Source: Patescibacteria group bacterium
GTDB lineage: Bacteria > Patescibacteriota > Patescibacteriia > 2-12-FULL-60-25
Assembly: GCA_022703155.1 (NCBI GenBank)
Contig: JAKLEH010000005.1
Span: 1-39,694 of the forward strand
Reading direction: 5' to 3'
DNA: 39,694 nt
In this document: positions 7,942 through 14,942 of the stretch, in pieces
Position numbering within the stretch: position 1 is the first letter of the stretch
How the letters are laid out: each line of letters begins with the position of its first letter
The notes under the pieces: generated by a model
Databases searched by the model: none
What the model was told of the DNA's origin: nothing
The model's input: the letters and a program-made list of their open reading frames with translations, nothing else
Position numbers and translations under genes: made by a program

Positions 7942-7988
7942 TCGCGTTGAACGCGACCATCAAAAAGGACCAATTTGGTCCTTTTTGA
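7896..7988 (+). repeat. 93-bp direct repeat, right copy
   Basis: Identical by eye to 7532-7624 (offset 364 bp), including the terminator hairpin. Confidence 0.95.
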
Positions 7989-8035
7989 TATATGGTGGAC
8001 CTGTTTTCTTAATATTTTTTTCAAGAAATTTTCTA

Positions 8036-8064
8036 TTGTAAACACGTGTGCAGGGATGTAAGAT
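8036..8064 (+). promoter_or_regulatory. promoter of the exported 571-aa protein
   Basis: TTGTAA (8036-8041), a 17-bp spacer and TAAGAT (8059-8064), which ends 6 bp before ATG 8071, so the mRNA should be leaderless or nearly so. Confidence 0.6.
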
Positions 8065-8070
8065 GAAACG

Positions 8071-9786
8071 ATGTTAAAATTTTTAAAGAATATGAAAAAA
8101 TTAGTTCTTTTGGGTTTGGCAGCACTAGCCATTATCGTCACAACCTTTTTATTAATCAAGGGTCCGTCGAACGACCTGCATGAAGAAGAGGTTTTGTTTA
8201 CTACACACAGTGTATCTAAACAGTATGCAGTCCTGCGCTATCGCACGGACAAGATTTTAACCGAAGCGAGAAAATATCCGGACTATTCCTCGTGGAACTT
8301 GGCCATGGACAGTCTTATCGACGACTGGAACAGCTTTTCCATCGAAGCGGAAAAACTTGGAAAAGACGCCGAATCGATGTCGTCGGGAAAGATCGGTTTG
8401 GAGTTTGTTAAGACGGCTTACGCATACGACGAAGAAGAAATTTCTCAGATATTCGACAGGGCCCCGGCTGGTAAAAAAATCGCAACACTTGCTAAGCATT
8501 TGGGCGTGGACGCAAAAACCGCGGCGCAAATTTTGCAACAAGATCAGGCTAGGGTAACGGCAGACGCCTGGAAAAAGGCTGAAACCTTCCAGAAGCTGGA
8601 AAATTCAGCAATCCTCATAAAGGATGCTGCCAAGGTCACTGTTTTTGTGGGAACGGTGGTGGCTACGGGTGGGGCCGCCGGCTTTGCCGCAGGTTCGGTC
8701 GTGGCTAAAGCCAGCGTAATAGTTAGCGGCGCGGATTTGATTATGGAAGTCACGGACGATGTCGCAAGAATCGGTTTAGGTGATGAAAATAAAATTTCAG
8801 CCATTGCGGGCGATGCCAGGAAAGTGACAGAACCGTTGGCCGGTCTGCTTGCGGTGGCCGACCTTCCGAAAAACATGACAAAGGGAATTGAAAAATTAAG
8901 TGCCGTAAATTTTGGCGCCGAACAGCTCAACAGCGTGGTCCAAGAGGGAAAGATTATAGGTATAAAATTACCCGTGGGCAAAAAAGACCAACGTTTTAAA
9001 AATATTAGAAAGTATAAAACAATCCTTCGCGTGTCGCCTCTAGACCGCGGGGAAGCGTCGGCATGGATAAAAGATCAGGTTGGGGATGCGGGAGTTGATG
9101 GCGGTGAAGAAAACGTAAAAAAGATCTTGGGAATAGATAACGAGACGGAAAAGGGGCAAGGAGACGATGTAGCCACGGAGACCGGCGAAAATGATGTGGT
9201 GAAGCCTGCGGCAAGTGAAGGTCCTGGACAAGAATTGGTTCAGGGCGAAGGTACGAACGAGGAAGAGAAGCCGGTAACCGCGCAAGAAGATCTGACGGAT
9301 TTAGACACAAACGTAGCAAATCGGGTCGAGGAAAATGTAGGAGCGAATGATTTGTCTTTAGTTCCTAAAGCCGAGACCATAGGCAGTGATTGGCAAGGCG
9401 CCTTAAGAATCTCGTTGTTTAAAAATGCTCCGATAGAGATTAGGGGCGGTTCGTTTAGCGTTTCGTATAGTGCGCCGTATAGCTTTGGCGATTTTTCTGG
9501 CAGTGGAGAGATTAGGCTTAAAGGCACTTATGATGCCAAAACCAGAACGTTGCAGGGTAGTCATTATCGTAAATATGATGGTATTTACAAAAAGGAACCA
9601 AGAACCATAATATACTCCGGTTCATTTAAGCACGTTCTTCCAGAGGATGACGGTGAGACGAAGATTAATTTTTCTGGATCGATTCAAACAACTAGGTTGG
9701 ATGGCGCAGGAAAGCCTCAGACCGATATCTCGCAAGGCGGTACGTCTCAAATCTACAATGTGAAGTTTACGGGTACGGTCCGTTAA
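8071..9786 (+). CDS. large exported or membrane-anchored protein of unknown function
   Basis: The product is 571 aa. An N-terminal anchor or signal (KKLVLLGLAALAIIVTTFLL) has no clear cleavage or lipobox site. A helical extracytoplasmic region follows, then a Gly/Ala-rich hydrophobic stretch around residues 190-220 (VGTVVATGGAAGFAAGSVV), an acidic low-complexity linker around 345-430, and a C-terminal beta-rich domain around 440-571 with Gly/Ser/Thr/Tyr alternation (SGSGEIRLKGTYD, INFSGSIQTT). I do not recognise a family. An in-frame ATG 8092 (MKKLVLL) is an alternative start. Base composition is visibly less GC-rich than the neighbours, and the gene directly follows the duplicated tRNA fragment, which suggests acquired DNA. 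Confidence 0.8.
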   Translation: MLKFLKNMKKLVLLGLAALAIIVTTFLLIKGPSNDLHEEEVLFTTHSVSKQYAVLRYRTDKILTEARKYPDYSSWNLAMDSLIDDWNSFSIEAEKLGKDAESMSSGKIGLEFVKTAYAYDEEEISQIFDRAPAGKKIATLAKHLGVDAKTAAQILQQDQARVTADAWKKAETFQKLENSAILIKDAAKVTVFVGTVVATGGAAGFAAGSVVAKASVIVSGADLIMEVTDDVARIGLGDENKISAIAGDARKVTEPLAGLLAVADLPKNMTKGIEKLSAVNFGAEQLNSVVQEGKIIGIKLPVGKKDQRFKNIRKYKTILRVSPLDRGEASAWIKDQVGDAGVDGGEENVKKILGIDNETEKGQGDDVATETGENDVVKPAASEGPGQELVQGEGTNEEEKPVTAQEDLTDLDTNVANRVEENVGANDLSLVPKAETIGSDWQGALRISLFKNAPIEIRGGSFSVSYSAPYSFGDFSGSGEIRLKGTYDAKTRTLQGSHYRKYDGIYKKEPRTIIYSGSFKHVLPEDDGETKINFSGSIQTTRLDGAGKPQTDISQGGTSQIYNVKFTGTVR

Positions 9787-9803
9787 ATTAGTTATTGAAA
9801 CGA

Positions 9804-9843
9804 CCTGACCAACGCAGAGGCTCACAAAAACTTCGTGGTCAGG
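9804..9843 (+). other. hairpin upstream of the malic enzyme gene
   Basis: cctgacca (9804-9811) and tggtcagg (9836-9843) are perfect 8-bp arms around a 24-base loop in the leader. It could be a terminator remnant or a regulatory hairpin; no T-tract follows. Confidence 0.35.
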
Positions 9844-9887
9844 AAGGGTTTGGGCAAGGTGAATTATTAGTTAGATTAAACGCGACT

Positions 9888-11036
9888 ATGACAAATCAAC
9901 GTGATTGGGGTAAAGATTCGCTCGAACTGCATAAAAGCTTGGGCGGTAAAATTGAGGTGGTGAGCAAAAAAGCGATTCAAAATCGAGAAGATTTGTCTTT
10001 GGTGTATACGCCGGGCGTGGGAGCGGTCTCGACGTACCTGGCCGGACACAAGGATGAGATTCGGGAGTATACGGTCAAGCGCAATATGGTGGCTGTGATT
10101 TCAGACGGATCCGCGGTTTTGGGTTTGGGCAACATCGGCCCCGAAGGTGCGTTGCCGGTCATGGAAGGCAAGGCCGTGTTATTCAAAGAGTTGGCTGGCG
10201 TGGACGCGTTTCCCATCGTATTGGCGACCCAAGACCCGGACGAGATTGTGGCTACGGTCAAAAACATCGCGCCCGTGTTCGGCGGCATAAACCTTGAGGA
10301 TATTTCCGCGCCACGGTGTTTCGCCATAGAAGAACGTCTGCAAGCCGAGTTGGATATTCCCGTGATGCATGACGATCAGCACGGCACCGCCGTAGTGGTC
10401 TTGGCCGGACTGACCAACGCCTTTAAGGTCGTGGGTAAGGATTTTAAACAGGGGAAGGTCGTAATCGTGGGTTCTGGTGCGGCTGGGAACGCGGTAGCCA
10501 AGCTACTCCTCGCGGCCGGCGTGGGAAACGTCGTGCTCTTGGACCGCAAAGGCATCATCTCCAAAGACCGGACTGATTTGGACGAATACAAGATGGCCAT
10601 GGCCCAAATCACCAATAAAGAGAATTTGAACGGAGACGTGTCGGTCGCGGTGCGCGGCGCGGATGCCATCGTAGGCGTGTCCGGTCCGGGCAGCATCAAA
10701 CCCGAACACATCAAACTTATGGCCGATAAACCAATCGTCTTTGGGTTGGCCAACCCTGTGCCGGAAATAATGCCGGACGAAGCAAAGGCCGCAGGCGCTT
10801 ACGTGGTCGCCACCGGAAGATCGGATTTTCCCAACCAGACCAACAACGCTTTATGCTTCCCTGGATTTTTCCGTGGCGCTTTGGACAATGGCGTCAAAAA
10901 AATAACCACTGAAATCAAATTGGCCGCGGCCAAGGCCCTTGCCGCCACGGTCGAAAATCCGACTGCAGACAAAATATTGCCAAACGTGTTCGAAAAAACA
11001 GTAGTGCAAGCCATTGCCTCGGCAGTCAGACAATAA
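9888..11036 (+). CDS. malic enzyme (NAD(P)-dependent malate dehydrogenase, decarboxylating)
   Basis: It converts malate to pyruvate and CO2 with reduction of NAD(P). The 382-aa length matches short bacterial/archaeal malic enzymes. Motifs: catalytic Tyr40 in VYTPGVG, Lys95 in EGKAVLFKELAGVDAFPI, metal-binding Glu137/Asp138 in INLEDISAP, HDDQHGTAVV (Asp162/163), and the Rossmann glycine motif GSGAAG at 195-200, then ANPVPE. ATG 9888 is the start that fits the family N-terminus; there is no good SD. In a cell with few catabolic genes this is one of the commoner CPR carbon enzymes, linking C4 acids to pyruvate. A strong terminator follows, so it is monocistronic. Confidence 0.93.
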   Translation: MTNQRDWGKDSLELHKSLGGKIEVVSKKAIQNREDLSLVYTPGVGAVSTYLAGHKDEIREYTVKRNMVAVISDGSAVLGLGNIGPEGALPVMEGKAVLFKELAGVDAFPIVLATQDPDEIVATVKNIAPVFGGINLEDISAPRCFAIEERLQAELDIPVMHDDQHGTAVVVLAGLTNAFKVVGKDFKQGKVVIVGSGAAGNAVAKLLLAAGVGNVVLLDRKGIISKDRTDLDEYKMAMAQITNKENLNGDVSVAVRGADAIVGVSGPGSIKPEHIKLMADKPIVFGLANPVPEIMPDEAKAAGAYVVATGRSDFPNQTNNALCFPGFFRGALDNGVKKITTEIKLAAAKALAATVENPTADKILPNVFEKTVVQAIASAVRQ

Positions 11037-11041
11037 GCAAC

Positions 11042-11070
11042 AAAAACCGCCTATTCAGGCGGTTTTTGTG
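11042..11070. terminator. terminator after the malic enzyme gene
   Basis: AAAAACCGCC-tattca-GGCGGTTTTT, symmetrical and usable in both directions. Confidence 0.85.
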
Positions 11071-11154
11071 ATTAGTGCGATGAGTTCGGGTTGATTTTAT
11101 TGGGGTTATACACAGGGTTGCCCCTTAGACCCTTGATTTTATTGGGCCAAATGC

Positions 11155-11183
11155 TTGCAGGGTTTGAGCGCGGCTTTTATACT
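11155..11183 (+). promoter_or_regulatory. HU gene promoter
   Basis: TTGCAG (11155-11160), a 17-bp spacer and TATACT (11178-11183), about 57 bp upstream of ATG 11240. Confidence 0.65.
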
Positions 11184-11239
11184 TTATGCCATTGAGCTTA
11201 AAACTCAAGATTAATCACTATTTTTCATACATCATTGCT

Positions 11240-11521
11240 ATGGCAAAGATGACCAAGTCCCAAATGCTGAGCGAACTCGCCGGCAAGACGGGGATGTCTA
11301 AGAAGGACGTAACCGGTTTGTTGGACGCCATGATCGCGATGGCCTACAAAGAGGTCAAGAAATCCGGTGAATTCGTTTTGCCCGGTTTCGGTAAACTCGT
11401 CAAAGTGAAGCGCGCTGCGCGCATGGGCCGCAATCCGGCCACGGGCGAAACCATCAAGATCGCCGCCAAGACGGTCGTCAAGTTCCGCGTGGCCAAGGCC
11501 GCGAAGGATGCCGTCCTGTAA
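11240..11521 (+). CDS. HU/IHF-family DNA-binding protein
   Basis: This 93-aa nucleoid protein bends and compacts DNA as a dimer. The fold is complete: helical N-terminus (KSQMLSELAGKTGMSKKDVTGLLD), FVLPGFGKLVKVKRAARMGRNPATGE with the DNA-intercalating Asn-Pro, and the C-terminal strand/helix KTVVKFRVAKAAKDAV. An upstream in-frame ATG at 11186 is rejected because it lies only 2 bp after the -10 box, before any possible transcript start. There is no SD. Codon use leans to GCC/AAG/GTC, as expected of a highly expressed gene. It is monocistronic, with its own promoter and terminator. Confidence 0.95.
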   Translation: MAKMTKSQMLSELAGKTGMSKKDVTGLLDAMIAMAYKEVKKSGEFVLPGFGKLVKVKRAARMGRNPATGETIKIAAKTVVKFRVAKAAKDAVL

Positions 11522-11566
11522 ACTTCAAACAACACTTGTCCGCCTCTGGCGGAAATTCCAAACAGC

Positions 11567-11595
11567 AAAAAAGGTCCGCTTCGCGGACCTTTTTT
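11567..11595. terminator. bidirectional terminator between HU and the minus-strand gene
   Basis: AAAAAAGGTCCGC-ttc-GCGGACCTTTTTT serves HU on the plus strand and the 11610 gene on the minus strand. Confidence 0.9.
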
Positions 11596-11609
11596 AATCA
11601 TGTGTCACA

Positions 11610-11924
11610 TCATTTTTCGGATGTCAGGACGCAGTTCAGGAATTTGTTGGGTTCCGCGGCTTGTTGGTCGGGTTCGATCGTCAGGTAGCCGCAGAGGGTT
11701 TTGCCGCGGCCAAAATTCAGGATGATGGGAACGTTGCGGGAGGCGATGCCGCGGTAGCCGTCCAAGACGGCGTGCAGTGCCGCTTCTCCGGATTCGTAAG
11801 TCACGAATTCGTCAAAACGTTTGCCTTTGATGCGGCAGGCGTAACCAAAAGGCGGCGCGTGCCCGTTCGCGTGTTCGACGTCCATGATGATTACGTTTTG
11901 GTCCAACCTGAACGTGCAACGCAT
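11610..11924 (-). CDS. hypothetical protein
   Basis: The product is about 104 aa, from MRCTFRLDQNVIIMDVEHANG to VLTSEK. I do not recognise it. The pattern suggests a small alpha/beta protein (repeated strand-like VIIMDVE, YACRIKGKRFDEFVTY, VPIILNFGRGKTLCGYLTIE) without membrane segments. The start is uncertain: ATG 11924 keeps the gene clear of the divergent promoter at 11942, whereas ATG 11963 (MPSACYY) would overlap the plus-strand gene. No SD is visible at either. It is divergent from the C92-like pair. Confidence 0.6.
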   Translation of the reverse strand: MRCTFRLDQNVIIMDVEHANGHAPPFGYACRIKGKRFDEFVTYESGEAALHAVLDGYRGIASRNVPIILNFGRGKTLCGYLTIEPDQQAAEPNKFLNCVLTSEK

Positions 11925-11941
11925 AGAATAACCGTCTATGA

Positions 11942-11947
11942 TATAAT
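11942..11947 (+). promoter_or_regulatory. -10 box of the C92-like operon
   Basis: TATAAT, 14 bp before ATG 11962, with GGAGGG between. No convincing -35. Confidence 0.6.
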
Positions 11948-11961
11948 AGCACGCGGAGGGC

Positions 11962-12639
11962 ATGGATAAAAAATCTCTCGAACGAAAATGTTTGTCCATC
12001 GTGCGCCGGAGGTCCCGGACGGATTTGGAGCGCAAGCACGGGCCTTTGCCGGATTTGCGCGTCGGCGACATCGTATTGGTCCGCATGAAGCGCGGCGGCC
12101 TGATGCGCCGTTTTTTGCGCAGCGTCACGGGCAGTTATTGGGACCATGCTTGCCTGGTGATTTTTCCCCACGACCTGTCCAAAGGCCACAAGCATGACAT
12201 CATAATCGAGGCCTTGCAGACCGGCTTGGTGACCGGTTTGCGGCAAGGCGTGGCCATGCACCTGCTGTCGCGCTACCTGAACGATCCGGAACGTTACGAC
12301 GTGGGCATTTGCCGTATCGAATGGTTGGACGAGATAACGCGCAAAAAAATGAGGTCGTACGCGCTGATGAACGTGGATTCCCCGTATTACCCGCTGTCTT
12401 TCACCAAGGTTTTTTTGGCTTTGACGTCCCCCTGGTCGCGTCAGCGTTTCAGCTATCGACAAAGGTTTTCGTGCAGCGGGTTGGTGCAAAAGGCCCTGTT
12501 CGAAGCCGTGCCCGAGAACCGGCGCCGCCGCATACTTTTCAAGCCTGGCTACACGCCCATGCAGGCTTTGGATACCGTATCGCCCGGCGACATCGCGCGC
12601 AGCCAAACCGTGACTTGGGTCTGGAACAAGCACCTATGA
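11962..12639 (+). CDS. permuted papain-like amidase (YiiX/YaeF, peptidase C92-like)
   Basis: The product is 225 aa. Permuted NlpC/P60-type order: LRVGDIVLVR, then GSYWDHACLVIF with catalytic-type His62, and only later FSCSGLVQKAL with Cys171, matching the YiiX/YaeF family where His precedes Cys in sequence. Known relatives act on amide or ester bonds in lipids or peptides, often at the envelope. No signal peptide is seen; the N-terminus is very basic. It starts at ATG 11962 after GGAGGG. It overlaps the next gene by ATGA, and that gene is a paralog, so the two probably form a heteromeric or functionally linked pair. Confidence 0.75.
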   Translation: MDKKSLERKCLSIVRRRSRTDLERKHGPLPDLRVGDIVLVRMKRGGLMRRFLRSVTGSYWDHACLVIFPHDLSKGHKHDIIIEALQTGLVTGLRQGVAMHLLSRYLNDPERYDVGICRIEWLDEITRKKMRSYALMNVDSPYYPLSFTKVFLALTSPWSRQRFSYRQRFSCSGLVQKALFEAVPENRRRRILFKPGYTPMQALDTVSPGDIARSQTVTWVWNKHL

Positions 12640-13289
12640 AGCCAGCGCGCACGCCGGAAAAGTTGCAGCAAGTCGTCAGGAATCTGAAGATCGGCGACCT
12701 GATTTTGGTGCATACCAAAAAAGACCCGATTTCCAGCCTGATCCGCCTGACCACGGAAAGCTATTGGACGCATGTGGCCTTGGTGTTCGACGTGCCGCAT
12801 ACCATCGCCAAAGGCGTCTCGTTGGACGAAGTCCTGATCGTGGAGACGGCGCCCGGCGAACCTTTGGCCGTGCATCGGTTGCAGCATTACCTGACGCAAC
12901 CTGACAAATACGATTTGGGTTTCAAACGCATGCCAGGCATGAGCGACGAGGAGCGCGAAAGGTTTCGCGGTTTCTTTTTGGAGGTTTTGGACACGCCGTA
13001 CGATTTGTTCCGGGTTTTTTTGATGTTCGCACAAATGGTTTACACCTGGATCGCCAAGGTCAACGTGTCCTTCCGCGCGGCCGGCCAGATGATAACCACG
13101 CGCCGCTACATCTGCACCACCTTCGCCCAACGTGCGTATTATTTGGCCGTGGCGCCGCACAAGCGTCATCTGGTGTTATTTCGCGGACACGAACATGATA
13201 TCGGTTTTTTGGAACAGATGGAAAAGATTACCCCGGCCACCATCGCGTCCAGCCCCAATACCGTGTGGTTGCACAACCCGCACAGATAG
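12636..13289 (+). CDS. second permuted papain-like (C92-like) protein, paralog of the preceding gene
   Basis: The product is 217 aa with the same architecture: LKIGDLILVHTKKD, TESYWTHVALVFD with His46, and RRYICTTFAQRAYY with Cys160. The SYW-x-H signature is shared with the upstream gene, as are the R/K-Y-D-(V/L)-G strand and the C-terminal I-A-S/R-S-x-T-V-W, which shows a tandem duplication. It starts at ATG 12636, coupled to the upstream stop. A hydrophobic stretch (FRVFLMFAQMVYTWIA) may dock to membrane. The natural substrate is unknown. Confidence 0.75.
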   Translation: MKPARTPEKLQQVVRNLKIGDLILVHTKKDPISSLIRLTTESYWTHVALVFDVPHTIAKGVSLDEVLIVETAPGEPLAVHRLQHYLTQPDKYDLGFKRMPGMSDEERERFRGFFLEVLDTPYDLFRVFLMFAQMVYTWIAKVNVSFRAAGQMITTRRYICTTFAQRAYYLAVAPHKRHLVLFRGHEHDIGFLEQMEKITPATIASSPNTVWLHNPHR

Positions 13290-13312
13290 GAAATGCATAA
13301 AAAATCAAACAG

Positions 13313-13336
13313 AATCCCAAAACGGGATTTTTTGTT
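13313..13336 (+). terminator. terminator of the C92-like operon
   Basis: AATCCC-aaaac-GGGATTTTTTG. Confidence 0.75.
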
Positions 13337-13346
13337 TTCGGTCTGC

Positions 13347-13352
13347 TATCCT
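13347..13352 (+). promoter_or_regulatory. -10 box for the leaderless 403-aa gene
   Basis: TATCCT ends 7 bp before ATG 13360. No SD. Confidence 0.5.
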
Positions 13353-13359
13353 ATGGCTT

Positions 13360-14571
13360 ATGGCCAGCGGTGCGTTGCCGCAAATCACCAAACGCACGCC
13401 TTATACGCTTAAGGTGGTGTCTTTGCCGCGCGCCATTTTTGAACAACCGGAGCCGCGTCCGGAACCGTTGCCGCTCAAACAGGCTTTGGAAGACTTCGGG
13501 CATGAATTGGTCATGCGGGCCTCTGACCAATGCAGGGTTCTGCCGCATATCCTGCATCTCGTGGGCAAAGGTGGGGAACATGTGGTGTTCGAGGACTTGC
13601 GCTTCCCCAATTACGTGCTCAAAGTGGATTTCATCGAAAGTTTGTCCGTGTTGTACGCGCAAATACGTGGGGTTGAAGCCGTTGAACACGAGGTCGAGCG
13701 TTTGCGTCGCAAGGCCGCCGAACACCACGAACGTTTAAGGCGCCTGCAGGCGTATTTTCCGGTCGGGGCCGTGCCGCTCGAATTGGTCGCGGTCAAACGC
13801 GTGCCTTTGGAGCGCCGGATGGTCGAATCGTTGTTGCGCGACCGCAACATCGAGGCTCCGAAATCGTTGCACGTGCCCGACGAAATGGATGTTCTGTGCA
13901 CCTTGCAACGCAAAATCGCGCTCGACAAGAAAGCTTGCGTGGACGTGTATTCAAGCTACGCCGAACTCAACCGCACCATCTTGCCGGAATTTTATGCGGA
14001 CGGTCATCGGTTGTTGGCCGCTCCGGAAGCCGTAGGCCCGTCCGAAACCGAAGCGCGACGCAAAATTATCGTTTACATTTATCCCTCGTTGCGGCCAGTG
14101 ATCGAACGTTTAGACGCGGACGTCAACATCAAGGTCGCGTTGGGCGATTTGGCGCGCCGCAGCATGGCCTATTCGGTCGACACTGGGGAAATCATCGACA
14201 TGGCCGGCGGGGGCAACGTGCTGTTGCGTCCGGACGAAGACGGGCATACGTCGCCGTTTTTGATGGACGCCTTGTCACCGCCTGAATTGAATTTGGATTT
14301 GGTCAGGCAGGCCTCGGCTATGGTCAGACATGGCCAGGAGATGGACGTGCGCATGCGGGCCAACGCGTTGAACGTCATCAATTACGTGAGGTTCGTAAAT
14401 GCGTTAGGCATGCTGGCCGATATCCCGGAAAGGCTGGACGTGCGCGGCATGACCGACGTCTCGCCCGAAGCGTGGCACGCGGGACTGATGATAGAAAAAT
14501 ACCTGGACGTGTACACGCCCAAGAAAAAAGACCAATCCGAGGTCGGAAGTCGGGGGTCGGATACCCAATGA
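13360..14571 (+). CDS. protein of unknown function, possibly a degenerate kinase-like fold
   Basis: The product is 403 aa, starting MASGALPQITKRTPYTLKVV. No family is recognised with confidence. GKGGEHVVFEDLRFPNYVLKVDF resembles a kinase glycine loop plus VxxK strand, a charged helix follows (EVERLRRKAAEHHERLRRL), and IIDMAGGGNVLLRPDEDG recalls the D-x-x-x-x-N-V-L-L metal-binding loop of kinase/aminoglycoside-phosphotransferase folds, but no HxD catalytic loop is evident. The last residues (SEVGSRGSDTQ) are encoded by a gaagtcgg-type word repeat, so the native C-terminus has been replaced or extended. An in-frame extension upstream crosses the terminator and is rejected. Confidence 0.75.
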   Translation: MASGALPQITKRTPYTLKVVSLPRAIFEQPEPRPEPLPLKQALEDFGHELVMRASDQCRVLPHILHLVGKGGEHVVFEDLRFPNYVLKVDFIESLSVLYAQIRGVEAVEHEVERLRRKAAEHHERLRRLQAYFPVGAVPLELVAVKRVPLERRMVESLLRDRNIEAPKSLHVPDEMDVLCTLQRKIALDKKACVDVYSSYAELNRTILPEFYADGHRLLAAPEAVGPSETEARRKIIVYIYPSLRPVIERLDADVNIKVALGDLARRSMAYSVDTGEIIDMAGGGNVLLRPDEDGHTSPFLMDALSPPELNLDLVRQASAMVRHGQEMDVRMRANALNVINYVRFVNALGMLADIPERLDVRGMTDVSPEAWHAGLMIEKYLDVYTPKKKDQSEVGSRGSDTQ

Positions 14572-14614
14572 GGAATTTTATGACCAAAAGCTTGATCGCG
14601 CGGTCGGCGTTTTC

Positions 14615-14710
14615 ATGATGCTGAATGTTTTGGCGGCCGTGGCCGCGGGCGTGGTTTTGTTCAAAGAGGATTTGTCTTTGGCCAGCATCGCCTTCATCGA
14701 ATTCGAATGA
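14615..14710 (+). CDS. possible small membrane peptide, start unclear
   Basis: A frame ending at TGA 14708-14710 encodes MMLNVLAAVAAGVVLFKED and a short tail, one hydrophobic helix. The frame is open and protein-like further upstream (EEFYDQKLDRAVGVF) but runs into the word repeat at the end of the previous gene without a start codon. Either a short 31-aa peptide starts at ATG 14615 without SD, or this is a gene whose start was lost to the repeat. A terminator follows closely. Confidence 0.35.
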   Translation: MMLNVLAAVAAGVVLFKEDLSLASIAFIEFE

Positions 14711-14718
14711 AAACGCAA

Positions 14719-14740
14719 AAGCCCCTGGCGGGGCTTTTTG
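14719..14740 (+). terminator. terminator
   Basis: AAAGCCCC-tggc-GGGGCTTTTT. Confidence 0.85.
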
Positions 14741-14758
14741 ATGTCGCGTTAAACGCGA

Positions 14759-14835
14759 TGGTGGACGTTGCAGGATTCGAACCTGCGACCTTTCGAATGT
14801 GAATCGAACGCTCTAACCAACTGAGCTAAACGTCC
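14759..14835 (-). tRNA. tRNA-Val (anticodon CAC), CCA encoded
   Basis: On the minus strand: acceptor GGACGTT/AACGTCC, D-arm gctc-agttggtta-gagc, anticodon stem TTCGA/TCGAA with loop TTCACAT (anticodon CAC), T-arm GCAGG-TTCGAAT-CCTGC, discriminator A and CCA. It reads GTG. Confidence 0.95.
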
Positions 14836-14847
14836 TTATGTGGGCAT

Positions 14848-14876
14848 ATCCTACTGATTGACGGGGATTGTGTCAA
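14848..14876 (-). promoter_or_regulatory. tRNA-Val promoter
   Basis: On the minus strand, TTGACA (14876-14871), a 17-bp spacer and TAGGAT (14853-14848), 12 bp before the tRNA. Confidence 0.75.
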
Positions 14877-14928
14877 TGTCCCAGGTTCAATCGATGGCGT
14901 GTGGATAGCGTACGTTTGTTAGTTGTGC

Positions 14929-14934
14929 TATTAT
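14929..14934 (+). promoter_or_regulatory. -10 box for the leaderless His/Cys-rich membrane protein
   Basis: TATTAT ends 8 bp before ATG 14943. No SD. Confidence 0.45.
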
Positions 14935-14942
14935 TCACCCAT

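Larger units (their letters stand above)
7532..7988 (+). mobile_element. candidate minimal tRNA-targeted element carrying a GIY-YIG gene
   Basis: Two 93-bp perfect repeats of the tRNA-Pro 3' half flank 271 bp holding a single gene for a GIY-YIG nuclease. The intact tRNA lies at the left, and the displaced 3' fragment at the right, as in attL/attR of tRNA-integrating elements. Just left of the right copy, ggctagcg also matches the tRNA D-arm, followed by the palindrome gtcgccgcggcgac. No integrase is present. A tandem duplication with later divergence is the alternative. Confidence 0.5.

Noticed and set aside
11186-11239. 18-residue N-terminal extension of HU starting ATGCC
   Set aside because: That ATG lies 2 bp after the -10 box, before the transcript start, and HU proteins begin at the MAKMTKSQ position.
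13132-13359. N-terminal extension of the 403-aa protein
   Set aside because: It crosses the end of the previous gene and a terminator; a -10 box 7 bp before ATG 13360 marks the likely start.
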